Shown one piece after another: positions 18,073 through 25,948 of a stretch of 64,000 nt of DNA. The notes beneath the pieces were generated by a model. The model saw only the letters and a program-made list of their open reading frames with translations, ran no database searches and was not told where the DNA came from. Positions within the stretch are counted from its first letter, which is position 1. Every line of letters starts with the position of its first letter. The translations under genes and the position numbers were made by a program. The DNA comes from Natrinema salinisoli (lineage in GTDB: Archaea; Halobacteriota; Halobacteria; Halobacteriales; Natrialbaceae), in assembly GCF_020405205.1 (NCBI RefSeq), contig NZ_CP084469.1, positions 3,162,001 through 3,226,000 of the forward strand, read 5' to 3'.

Positions 18073-18125
18073 ACTAAATTTTGCCGAGGGCGCGGCGAAG
18101 CCGCGCCCGCAGAGCAAAATTTAGT
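18073..18125 (-). terminator. long two-part hairpin at the end of the alcohol dehydrogenase gene
   Basis: ACTAAATTTTGC (18073-18084) pairs perfectly with GCAAAATTTAGT (18114-18125), and inside it GGGCGCGGC pairs with GCCGCGCCC (18088-18108, loop GAA). The outer arm overlaps the TAA of the gene at 18121. It could terminate transcription and is also one unit of the palindrome family with an AT-rich outer extension. Confidence 0.6.
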
Positions 18126-19185
18126 TGAAGTTGTCGATGACCGGAATGCCGACCGTCTCGAAGTCGGTCATCGACTCGAGTTTGTCGCTGACGTCTTCGA
18201 GGCCGATCGTTTCGGAGACGACTTTTTCCGGATGGAGTTTCCCCGTCGAGACCATGCGGAAGATCTCGTCGTAGCGGGTCGGCGGCATGCCCAGCGAGCC
18301 GATGAACTCGATCTCCTGCATGACCATCGCGTCGGTCGGCAGGGTGACCATACCCTGTTCGTCCTGCGTCGTGAGTCCGACCTGGATGTGCTGGCCGCGG
18401 GTACCGAGGCTCATCACGGAGTTCTGGCTCGTCGTTTCGATCCCCAGCGCGTCCATGGCGACGCCCGCCCCGCCGTTCGTGATCGACGTGACTTCGCCGG
18501 GCACGTCGTCGACGTCCTCGGCGTTGACCGTCTCGACGGCCCCGAGATCGCGGGCTTTCTCGAGCTTCTCGTCTTTGAGATCGACAGCGACGACGTTGCC
18601 GCCCAGCGCGTCGGCGATGTGGACCGCCGAGAGGCCGACGCCGCCGCAGCCGTGGATGGCGACCCAGTCGCCCGCGCCGACGTCGGCGCGGTGGGCCAGC
18701 GCGTGGAACGACGTCATGAACCGACAGCCGAGGCCGGCCATGTCGACGGACGAGACGCCGTCGGGGAGTTTCACGAGGTTGTGACCGGCCGACGGGACGT
18801 GGACCTGTTCGGCGAACGCGCCCTGCGCTTGCTCGATGAACCCCAGCGGCATCACGTTCTCGCAGGTGTTGGAATGGCCTCGCTGACACTGCGGGCAGGT
18901 TCCGTCGCCGAGGTTGAACGGGATCGCGACGTGATCGCCCTCCGCGACGCCCTCGACGTCCTCGCCGACGGCCACGACGTGACCGGCGGGCTCGTGGCCC
19001 AGAATCTGCCCCGGCTGCGTCTCGAGGCCGAGCCATCCCCAGTCGCCCTGCCAGCCGTGCCAGTCGCTCCGACAGACGCCACAGGCTTCGACGTCGACGA
19101 TCGCCCCGTCGGGTGCCGGCTCCGGCGCGTCGACGTCTTCGATCGAGAGCGGTTCGCCGTGTTCCTCGAGGACTGCTGCGCGCAT
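18121..19185 (-). CDS. zinc-dependent alcohol dehydrogenase (MDR family)
   Basis: 354 residues. The catalytic zinc site is seen in ACGVCRSDWHGW and LGHEPAGHV. The structural lobe reads DGTCPQCQRGHSNTC, so three of the four usual Cys are present and the first ligand position is Asp, which may still bind zinc. The Rossmann motif is HGCGGVGLSAVHIADALG, followed by VAVDLKDEKLE (Asp after the second strand suggests NAD rather than NADP). The substrate cannot be told; the Trp-rich DWHGWQGDWGW segment in the substrate cleft is typical of medium-chain dehydrogenases acting on primary alcohols or threonine-like compounds. Monocistronic with a strong hairpin at the end. Confidence 0.9.
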   Translation of the reverse strand: MRAAVLEEHGEPLSIEDVDAPEPAPDGAIVDVEACGVCRSDWHGWQGDWGWLGLETQPGQILGHEPAGHVVAVGEDVEGVAEGDHVAIPFNLGDGTCPQCQRGHSNTCENVMPLGFIEQAQGAFAEQVHVPSAGHNLVKLPDGVSSVDMAGLGCRFMTSFHALAHRADVGAGDWVAIHGCGGVGLSAVHIADALGGNVVAVDLKDEKLEKARDLGAVETVNAEDVDDVPGEVTSITNGGAGVAMDALGIETTSQNSVMSLGTRGQHIQVGLTTQDEQGMVTLPTDAMVMQEIEFIGSLGMPPTRYDEIFRMVSTGKLHPEKVVSETIGLEDVSDKLESMTDFETVGIPVIDNFN

Positions 19186-19283
19186 GGGTCTGCCTGACTA
19201 TACCACACTACAAATAGGTCACAGTCTGTTGCAGTACGTGACAGTGGACGGCCCGAGCAGCGTCGTCGGAGCGGACGCCCCGT

Positions 19284-20318
19284 TCAGTGCAGAAAGTCGA
19301 TCGCGTCGCTCAACTCGAGGGGAACCGACCCTTTCTGATAGCCTTCGACGTGGCCGTTCGGCCGGACGCGATAGACGACGGCGGGGCGGTGTCGGACGTC
19401 GGGTTGTTCGCCGCGAACGGCGGACCACGAATCGTCGCGGAAACTCGAGCAGTCGACGAAGAGGACGGCACCGCCGCCGTGTTCGGCCAGTTGGCCGTTG
19501 GTCTTGGTTTCGGCGGTGTCGCGGACGGCGGCGACGGGGCCGGACGCGACGCGGTTCCCCGGCGGCTGCGGTCGGGTGACTTCGACGAGGACGTTGGTAT
19601 CGTCGCTTTCGGCCCGGAAGTCCAGCGAGTGGCCGGTCGTGACCTCGATCTCCGGGACGACGTCGTAGCCCGCGTCCGTGAGGATCTTCGCGGCGATGAA
19701 CTCCGCCATCGCGGCGCTCATCCGGACGCGATCGACGTGGTCGCTGGTGCCGAGCTTGCCCGACATGACGTGTCGGTACTCGTCGAGGACGCCCGTTTTG
19801 AGGAAGTCCTCGAAGAACCGGGTCGTCTCCCGGCGGCCGGCGTCGGGAAACCCGGCGGCGTGCTCCCGGAAGAACGCACGGGTCGAGTGACGGCCGTCCT
19901 TGGACATGAACACCGGCAAAAAGAACCACGAGATGTGGGGATAGTCGGCGAGCCAGGGGTCTTCCTCGTGAAGCGTCGCAGTCAGTTCACGCTGAGCCCA
20001 CCGGGAGACGTGGTGTGGAACCTCCCGCCACCCGAACTTGTCGGTTTTCCACAGTGCGGAGGGCGTTTCGGTGTTGCCCATCCAGTAGGCGTCCGAGTCG
20101 TTACGTGCGAAGAGGGCGACGTCGCCGTTTTGCATCTCGAAGCGGTGTGTCTGCCAGTCGCCGCCGATCTTGAACCACGGCGAGACTGCCTCTGCGCCGA
20201 TATTGGACTGCAGCGGCTGGAGAATATCGTGTTTGACTCGCCCGTCGCTCCAGGACTGGGGCGAGTAACGAAAGCGAAGCGGCCGTGCCACGATCCACTC
20301 TATGGGGCGGGAGTGCAT
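19284..20318 (-). CDS. DUF5784-like protein with a nuclease-like C-terminal region
   Basis: 344 residues from the ATG at 20318 (MHSRPIEWIVARPLRFRYS); upstream ATGs at 20369 and 20381 are possible. The N-terminal 180 residues are rich in Trp and His (WFKIGGDWQTHRFE, YPHISWFFLPVFMSKDGRHS). The C-terminal part contains VVPEIEVTTGHSLDFRAESDD and LVEVTRPQPPGNR, an Asp plus Glu-x-Thr arrangement on two strands that resembles the PD-(D/E)xK nuclease core, with Lys replaced. I recognise the family as a conserved haloarchaeal DUF (DUF5784 from memory). A nuclease role is only an inference from this pattern. Confidence 0.7.
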   Translation of the reverse strand: MHSRPIEWIVARPLRFRYSPQSWSDGRVKHDILQPLQSNIGAEAVSPWFKIGGDWQTHRFEMQNGDVALFARNDSDAYWMGNTETPSALWKTDKFGWREVPHHVSRWAQRELTATLHEEDPWLADYPHISWFFLPVFMSKDGRHSTRAFFREHAAGFPDAGRRETTRFFEDFLKTGVLDEYRHVMSGKLGTSDHVDRVRMSAAMAEFIAAKILTDAGYDVVPEIEVTTGHSLDFRAESDDTNVLVEVTRPQPPGNRVASGPVAAVRDTAETKTNGQLAEHGGGAVLFVDCSSFRDDSWSAVRGEQPDVRHRPAVVYRVRPNGHVEGYQKGSVPLELSDAIDFLH

Positions 20319-20471
20319 ATATCGTTCGCTGTCAGGCGGGAGGCGGATTCGCCCGCTTGATCCGTGCATTCGGTCACTCACACCGATATCCGGGTGTCCG
20401 TTTCGGTGGCTGGCGATGTGATGGACCGTTACATTAATAGTTGCAAGCGCCCTACCTTGTTCATACCTACC

Positions 20472-20645
20472 ATGTCAATGGGTGCCTATGACGAGGACGA
20501 ACACGAGCGCCGCGAAAAGCAAGCCTCGACGGTCGACACGGACTTCGACGACGAGCGAACGATCTACCACGGGGAAGTTGAGTACGATTCGGGGGACTCT
20601 GCGGAGGAACTGCTAGATCAGTTCGAGCAGATCAAGTCGAACTAG
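20472..20645 (+). CDS. DUF5786-like small acidic protein
   Basis: 57 residues beginning MSMGAYDEDEHERREKQAS, ending EELLDQFEQIKSN. Extremely acidic and without Cys or hydrophobic core, probably disordered with a short C-terminal helix. The sequence type is highly conserved across haloarchaea (DUF5786 by memory). A TATA-like TTACATTAATA about 35 bases upstream supports the start at 20472; the second ATG at 20478 is possible. It is divergent from the DUF5784-like gene. Function unknown. Confidence 0.75.
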   Translation: MSMGAYDEDEHERREKQASTVDTDFDDERTIYHGEVEYDSGDSAEELLDQFEQIKSN

Positions 20646-20827
20646 CGGTGGTCGACGGGAATCGACTTTTTCCATCGCCGTCCTTGCAACAGGATCGAGA
20701 GCGTCGCAACGACGAGAACTACGACAGCGTGGCCGCCGAGCGCGACGAGTAACACGGGCTGTCCAGCGACTACCGGAAGCAACAGGAGTTGTACTGCCGC
20801 GATGCCGATATTGATAGCGTCGACGCG
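20642..20827 (-). pseudogene. remnant of a small two-helix membrane protein
   Basis: The minus frame is open from a stop at 20828-20830 to a TAG at 20642 and encodes a clear hydrophobic pattern: IGIAAVQLLLLPVVAG, then VLLVALGGHAVVVLVVATLS, then a basic tail (GRRWKKS). There is no ATG or GTG at its head, only internal alternative codons. It overlaps the 3' end of the preceding gene by four bases. It may be a decayed gene, or a gene using a TTG start. The hydrophobicity makes chance unlikely but not excluded. Confidence 0.35.
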
Positions 20828-20868
20828 CTAGTACGTCCTCGTCAGTCCGGGTTCCCCGCTCGCCTCCG

Positions 20869-21855
20869 TCACTCGAGGGCGTCCCAGTCCGGCGTTTCGG
20901 GCGCGCCCCGGTCCGTCTCGACGGCGTCGGCGACGGTTGGCGAGGGGACGGCCTTCCTGGACTCTCGGTAGCGCTGATACCAGTCGCGGATGGCCGGCCC
21001 GACCCACGACTCGCCGTCGGCCGAGTTGCCCTCGTTCGTCCCGAGCACCCGCGTTTTCGCCCGCTCGTAGTGGTGATCGGAGATCGCCGGCGTTCCGGGA
21101 CTCGAGGCGGCGGCGACCGCGATCAACTCGGCTCGATCCCGCCGCGTGAGCGCGCCGGCTGCGGCCCGGTCGACCACGCCCTCGAGGTCGTCCGGTCGCG
21201 GATGGCAGAAGAGCTTCGCGCCGATCGCCTGCGAGCCGAGCAACAGACCGCCGGGATCGTCGTGATCCGCCTCGAGCAGGCGGTCGCCGCCGAACGCCGA
21301 TTCGACGCGTTCGCATTCGGTCTCCTGCTCGAGCGCGAGATTGTGTTCCGGATACGCGCGACACTCGTCGGGATAGAGATCGCCGTCGTGGATTCGACAC
21401 TGCAGCGTGGTCGGGTCGAGAAAGACGCAGGTCGGCAGCCACGTCGGCTCCTCGCGACCGAACGGCGCGACCGGTTTCGGCGGCTTCCGGAGGCCGACGA
21501 AGAAGACCGGCCGACCCGCGACCGCAGCGACGGTTCGACCGTCGATTTCGACGCCCTCGCTCTCCGTCCGTGCGTGCCAGAACCGCGGTTGCAGGGCCGC
21601 GCCCATCCCCGACTCGAGGAACGCCCGCACCTCGTCGCGGGTCAGCGGGACGAAGTTGGTGTCGTCGTCGAGCGGCTCTCGGGACGCCTCCCGGTCGTCG
21701 TCGCGGCCGGCGAACGGCTTGCGAGCCCGCTGTCGGTCGGTCCTGCGACCGTCCCCGCCGTCGGCGTCTCGAGCGGTCGTCGACGCGTCACCGTCCGCGA
21801 GCAGTGACTGCCAGTCCATGCAACACCCCGCACAGTCCTCGCAGTTCACCTCCAT
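20869..21855 (-). CDS. YkgJ-like cysteine-cluster protein
   Basis: 328 residues. The start at 21855 gives MEVNCEDCAGCCMDW, the N-terminal Cys cluster of the YkgJ/CxxCxxCC family (putative zinc or iron chelator). Further ligands follow in LPTCVFLDPTTLQCRIHD and YPDECRAYPEHN, the standard second part of the family. Residues about 20-60 are a charged insert (ADGGDGRRTDRQRARK), and the last 120 residues have a helical extension without known motif. The family is often called Fe-S cluster or metal-binding, but no enzymatic role is settled. It faces a small Cys protein gene on the other strand. Confidence 0.82.
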   Translation of the reverse strand: MEVNCEDCAGCCMDWQSLLADGDASTTARDADGGDGRRTDRQRARKPFAGRDDDREASREPLDDDTNFVPLTRDEVRAFLESGMGAALQPRFWHARTESEGVEIDGRTVAAVAGRPVFFVGLRKPPKPVAPFGREEPTWLPTCVFLDPTTLQCRIHDGDLYPDECRAYPEHNLALEQETECERVESAFGGDRLLEADHDDPGGLLLGSQAIGAKLFCHPRPDDLEGVVDRAAAGALTRRDRAELIAVAAASSPGTPAISDHHYERAKTRVLGTNEGNSADGESWVGPAIRDWYQRYRESRKAVPSPTVADAVETDRGAPETPDWDALE

Positions 21856-21975
21856 GTGCGGCGGTACGTCACTGGACCGTATAACCGCTGTGCGGGATCT
21901 CGCCATCGGACGGCCACGCCGAACGGGCGACGGCGCGGGCGAACGACTTTGACCGTCGGGAACCCACCCTCCCGT

Positions 21976-22221
21976 ATGTCCAAGGACTCCTGTGACGGCT
22001 GCGGTCGAACGGTCACGGTTTCCGGCGGGATCGCCAACCTCTGGTCGTTCGGGACCGACGCCGGCACCGTCGGGACGGCGATAACGCTCGAGCTCGAGGA
22101 CGGGACGTCGCACCTGTTGTGTTACCCGTGTCTCGAGGCGGTTCCGGACTATCCGACGGCCGAGGACATCGAGCGCCTCGAGCAGGTCGACGGCGAAACC
22201 TCGCAATTGGGGCCGCTGTAG
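21976..22221 (+). CDS. small CxxC protein
   Basis: 81 residues starting MSKDSCDGCGRTVTVSGGIANLW. Two Cys pairs, CDGC near the start and CYPC around residue 50, can form a treble-clef or ribbon zinc site; the middle has short strands (ITLELEDGTSHLL). Similar proteins are annotated as hypothetical in haloarchaea. Divergent from the YkgJ-like gene, 120 bases apart, with no clear TATA box. Function unknown. Confidence 0.65.
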   Translation: MSKDSCDGCGRTVTVSGGIANLWSFGTDAGTVGTAITLELEDGTSHLLCYPCLEAVPDYPTAEDIERLEQVDGETSQLGPL

Positions 22222-22380
22222 CGGGATTTCCACCGTACCGGCGGCTCCGTATCGGCCGACGGTTCGAAAAATGGAGGATGTGGGGAGTGGAGGCGATACT
22301 GGCGGTACCGGCACACTGCACCGTTGTCAGCACGGACGCGTTTCTTCTGCAACGACCACGACAGCAACCGCAACCGGGAG

Positions 22381-22469
22381 CGGAAGGGGTGGGATTCGAA
22401 CGCCACGAGGCGAAATGCCGCCGCGGAACCAGGTGGCACCGCGGTGCTCTACCGCTGAGCGACCCTTCC
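22381..22469 (-). tRNA. tRNA-like gene with an aberrant anticodon arm
   Basis: On the minus strand an 89-base element has a perfect 7-bp acceptor stem (GGAAGGG with CCCTTCC), a normal D-arm (GCTC, AGCGGTA, GAGC) and a T-loop TTCGAAT. The T-stem pairs only with one bulged base (GTGGCG with CCCAC). The anticodon stem CCGCG/CGCGG encloses a 14-base loop where seven are expected, and a 14-base variable arm with a GGC/GCC stem follows, as in class II tRNAs. No anticodon can be assigned safely. It may be a pseudo-tRNA, a tRNA with a micro-insertion, or a recombination remnant. A TATA-like TTACAAAG lies about 35 bases upstream. Confidence 0.5.
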
Positions 22470-22658
22470 GCACTCCGTTCGACGGCGGATTTCGTCTTTG
22501 TAATCGGCCGACTACCGACCCGCCGAGCGCGCTCGCCGTTACGTAGGGGGCCGATACCGACGGGTAGACGGTGGTTTCCGTGTTGGGTATCTGCGCGCTC
22601 GAGTCGAGGGGTTTTCCGCGAGCGCGACACTCCGCAGGGTTTAGGACGCGGCCGCGCC

Positions 22659-24545
22659 GTGAGTCGAACGGTGAATCCCGAGCGGATCTTCGAGGAGTTC
22701 CCCGCGCCGAACTACCGGGGGACCCAACAGCAGGCCCTCCGCGACATTCGCGACGCCTTCGCGGCCGATAACGACGTCGTGCTCGTGCGCGCGCCGACGG
22801 GGAGCGGCAAGTCCCTGCTGGCCCGCGCCGTCGCCGGCTGCGCCAGACGGGCGGACGAGGGTGACCCGAGCGACGCCACGGGCGCATACTACACGACCCC
22901 GCAGGTCTCCCAGCTCGACGACGTCGCGGCCGACGATCTGCTGGCCGATCTCAACGTCATCCGCGGGAAGTCGAACTACACCTGCATTCTGCCGGAGGAA
23001 CGCGAGACGCCGGTCAATCAAGCGCCTTGCGTCCGCGAACGGGGCTACGACTGTTCGGTCAAACACCGGTGTCCGTACTTCTCGGACCGGGCCATCGCCT
23101 CGAACCGCGAAATCGCGGCGATGACGCTTGCCTACTTCATGCAGACCGCCGGGAGCGAGGTCTTCCGCAAGCGCGACGTCGTCGTCGTCGACGAGGCCCA
23201 CGGCCTCGCGGAGTGGGCCGAAATGTACGCGACCATTCAACTGGGACCGCGAACCGTCCCCTTCTGGGACGACCTTCGGGTTCCCGAGGTGGACGACGTC
23301 GAACGAGCCGTCCGATACGCCGAAAGCCTCGCACAGACCTGCACGCGTCGCAAAGACGACCTGCTCGCACAGGATGCGCTCTCCCCCGGCGAAGTACGCG
23401 AACGCGACCGCCTCCAGGAACTCATCGGCGAACTCGAGTGGTTCGTCTCGGACTACCGCGACCCCCAGAGCCCGACGACGTGGCTGGTCGATCAGTCCGA
23501 ACCGAGCGCTCGCGATGCCGGTGGGGATGGGAGCGACGACGACGGCGACGAGCCGCAGGGCGGCCCGCTGACGATCAAGCCGATGAACCCCGAGAAGTAC
23601 CTCCAGCACACCGTCTGGGACCGGGGCAACAAGTTCGCGCTCCTGTCGGCGACCATCCTCAACAAGGAAGCCTTCTGCCGGCAGGTCGGGCTCGACCCCG
23701 ACGGCGTCGCGCTGGTCGACGTCGACCACACGTTCCCCGTCGAGAACCGGCCGCTGTACGACGTCACGCAGGGGAAAATGACCTACGACGAGCGCGACGA
23801 GACGACGCCGAAGATCGCCCGCACGATCGTCCGTCTGATGCAACACCACCCCGACGAGAAGGGGCTAATCCACGCCCACTCCTACGACATTCAGGAGCGC
23901 CTCGCCGACCTCCTGACCGACTTCGGCGTCGGCGACCGGATCCGAACCCACGACCGCGACGGCCGCGACGCGGCACTCGACGCGTGGAAGGCCAGCGACG
24001 ACCCCGACGTCTTCCTCTCGGTGAAGATGGAGGAGGCGCTGGACCTCAAGGGTGATCTCTGCCGCTGGCAGGTCATCTGCAAAGCGCCGTTTCTCAACAC
24101 CGGCGACTCGCGGGTGGCCCACCGACTCGAGGAAGGTCAGTGGGCCTGGTACTACCGAACGACGCTCCGAACCGTCATTCAGGCCTGCGGGCGGGTCGTC
24201 CGCGCCCCCGACGACTACGGCGCGACGTATCTGGCGGACTCGAGTCTGGTGGATTGCTTCGATCGCGCTCGAACGGACATGCCCGAGTGGTTCGAGGCGC
24301 AGGTCGACCGCATGTCTCGGCCGGATCTGCCGGCGTTCGAGCCGCGGGCCGCACTCGGTGACTCCGCGGCCGGCTCGACCGGACGGACGGAAGCGGGCTC
24401 CGGAACGGGGTCGTCGCGCCGGAATCGAGCGAGCGAGACGGACGCCAGCGGCGGGAGCGACGGCCGCTCGTCGTCGCGATCGAGTCGATCCGGTCGATCA
24501 TCCCGCTCGAGTCCCCTCGCGGACGTCTGGGACACGGACGAGTAA
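22659..24545 (+). CDS. XPD/Rad3-like superfamily 2 DNA helicase
   Basis: About 628 residues from the GTG at 22659 (a second GTG at 22671 is equally possible). Motif I is VRAPTGSGKSLLARA, motif II VVVVDEAHGLAEW. Between them lies the iron-sulfur domain with four Cys: YTCILPEE, APCVRERGYDCS and RCPYF. Motif III-like LLSATILN, motif V/VI region QACGRVVRAPDDYG complete the core. The C-terminal 85 residues are Ser/Arg/Gly-rich and probably disordered. Such proteins unwind DNA 5' to 3' and act in repair; haloarchaea have several paralogues, so the specific role is open. An acidic insert (DDDGDEPQGG) lies in the second half. Confidence 0.9.
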   Translation: MSRTVNPERIFEEFPAPNYRGTQQQALRDIRDAFAADNDVVLVRAPTGSGKSLLARAVAGCARRADEGDPSDATGAYYTTPQVSQLDDVAADDLLADLNVIRGKSNYTCILPEERETPVNQAPCVRERGYDCSVKHRCPYFSDRAIASNREIAAMTLAYFMQTAGSEVFRKRDVVVVDEAHGLAEWAEMYATIQLGPRTVPFWDDLRVPEVDDVERAVRYAESLAQTCTRRKDDLLAQDALSPGEVRERDRLQELIGELEWFVSDYRDPQSPTTWLVDQSEPSARDAGGDGSDDDGDEPQGGPLTIKPMNPEKYLQHTVWDRGNKFALLSATILNKEAFCRQVGLDPDGVALVDVDHTFPVENRPLYDVTQGKMTYDERDETTPKIARTIVRLMQHHPDEKGLIHAHSYDIQERLADLLTDFGVGDRIRTHDRDGRDAALDAWKASDDPDVFLSVKMEEALDLKGDLCRWQVICKAPFLNTGDSRVAHRLEEGQWAWYYRTTLRTVIQACGRVVRAPDDYGATYLADSSLVDCFDRARTDMPEWFEAQVDRMSRPDLPAFEPRAALGDSAAGSTGRTEAGSGTGSSRRNRASETDASGGSDGRSSSRSSRSGRSSRSSPLADVWDTDE

Positions 24546-24615
24546 TAGCGGCGGTGGGAGCGACCGCTCGATACGGACTCGCTCCCGACCGGCGAAGCGC
24601 CGGGTGACCGTCGCG

Positions 24616-24702
24616 TCAGAAGATCGCCGTCGCGCCCCAGGCGACCATCGAAGTCACCATGAGCAGCGCGAAGAGAAGGGCGATGAGCTGATTCGTTTCC
24701 AT
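24616..24702 (-). CDS. 28-residue single-pass membrane microprotein
   Basis: The minus-strand ORF encodes METNQLIALLFALLMVTSMV followed by AWGATAIF. The whole protein is one hydrophobic helix with a short polar head. Similar micro-ORFs occur in other haloarchaeal genomes as far as I recall, and the sequence is too ordered in hydrophobicity to be chance in GC-rich DNA. No promoter is obvious. Function unknown, perhaps a subunit or regulator of a membrane complex. Confidence 0.6.
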   Translation of the reverse strand: METNQLIALLFALLMVTSMVAWGATAIF

Positions 24703-24778
24703 ACTCCGTGTGAAATCGCTCCGCGAGTATCAATCCCACGACAACGTGTCCGTCCGATCGATCACGAGCCGGAGCCGC

Positions 24779-25948
24779 TCACTCGAAGCGGGCGTCGACG
24801 ACGACGTGTGCGACGCCTGCGCTGTGGCTCTTCACTCGCCGTTTCTCGAGGATCTCGAGTTCGCGTCCCGCCGCGTCGGCGGCCGCCTCGAGCCGCTCGA
24901 GCGGCCGATCCCACAGTCGCGATTCGGGGGTCGCCTCGTGATAGTGGACGACGCCGCCGGGAACCAGCGCGGCGAGAGCGTCCTCGAGGAAGTCGTGTGC
25001 CTCGTCGGTTCGGTTCCCGGCGTCTTTGGTGCCGTTCCCATCTGAAATCCCGTAGTACCCCATGACCACCCGATCGACCTCGAGGTCGCCCGCGAGGTCG
25101 CGGCAGTCGGTCATGTAGGCGTCGACTCGGTCGTCGACCTCGTTGAGTACGGCGTTCTCGAGCAGGTACCGAAATGCGGTCGGATTGATCTCCGTGGCCG
25201 TCACCTGCGCGCCCGCTCGGGCCAGCGGCAGGGTGAAGTAGCCGATGCCGGCGAACATGTCGAAGACGCGCTCACCGTCGACGTCCAGCTCTCCCATTCG
25301 GGCGCGTTCGGCCTGATTCCCGGGCGAGAACATCACTTTGGCGGGATCGAGCCCGTACCGGGTCCCGTGCTCCGTATGGATCGTCTCCGTGTCGCCGTCT
25401 CCGGCGATCAGCCGGGTCCGCGGCTCGCGGTAGGTGCCGGCCGCGCCGTCGTTCGCGATCCCCTCGTCGGCCAGCACGCTGTCGGCCTCGCCGTGGAGTT
25501 CGAGCAGGGCCTCGCCCAGTTCGGACTCGTTGGGACATCCATCGGGCACCGTCGCGAGGATCACTGATCCGATCACCGCCCACGAACCCGGGGCCGACTC
25601 GAGGTCGGCCTCGCTCCAGCCCCGTTCGGCCAGCAGTCCCTCGAGGTTCGGGCTCCGGGGCTCGGGGTCGAGCTGTTTGACGACCTCGAGGACCGCCGTC
25701 TCGGTCGGCGGCTCCGTGATGGGGAGGGCGACCCGTTCGGGGCCGTCCTCTAGGACGTGCCTCGAGTCGTCGTAGACGCCCTCGGCGCGCAGCGACTCGA
25801 TCGCCGTCTCCGCGCGCGATTTGGCGACGATCACCGCGAGGGGTCCGTCCGCCGTCGCCGGCTCGAGGACGTCGTCGACCGCGGCCTCGAGATCGTGGGA
25901 TTCCTCCGCTGCTGGCTGGTCGCCGGTATCCGCGTCTTCCTCAGTCAT
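24779..25948 (-). CDS. taw2: Taw2-like tRNA wybutosine-pathway enzyme (Trm5/TYW2 family)
   Basis: 389 residues. The C-terminal half is a class I SAM-binding domain: MFSPGNQAERARMGEL, FDMFAGIGYFTLPLAR (motif I), TATEINPTAFRYLLENA (motif II), and DRVVMGYYG at motif IV where Trm5 has an NLP-type motif. The MGY pattern fits TYW2/Taw2, which transfers the aminocarboxypropyl group of SAM to the tricyclic base of tRNA-Phe. The N-terminal 130 residues are an acidic variable region. Its start codon overlaps the end of nmd3 by eight bases, so the two are translated together. Trm5-like methylation cannot be excluded. Confidence 0.82.
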   Translation of the reverse strand: MTEEDADTGDQPAAEESHDLEAAVDDVLEPATADGPLAVIVAKSRAETAIESLRAEGVYDDSRHVLEDGPERVALPITEPPTETAVLEVVKQLDPEPRSPNLEGLLAERGWSEADLESAPGSWAVIGSVILATVPDGCPNESELGEALLELHGEADSVLADEGIANDGAAGTYREPRTRLIAGDGDTETIHTEHGTRYGLDPAKVMFSPGNQAERARMGELDVDGERVFDMFAGIGYFTLPLARAGAQVTATEINPTAFRYLLENAVLNEVDDRVDAYMTDCRDLAGDLEVDRVVMGYYGISDGNGTKDAGNRTDEAHDFLEDALAALVPGGVVHYHEATPESRLWDRPLERLEAAADAAGRELEILEKRRVKSHSAGVAHVVVDARFE

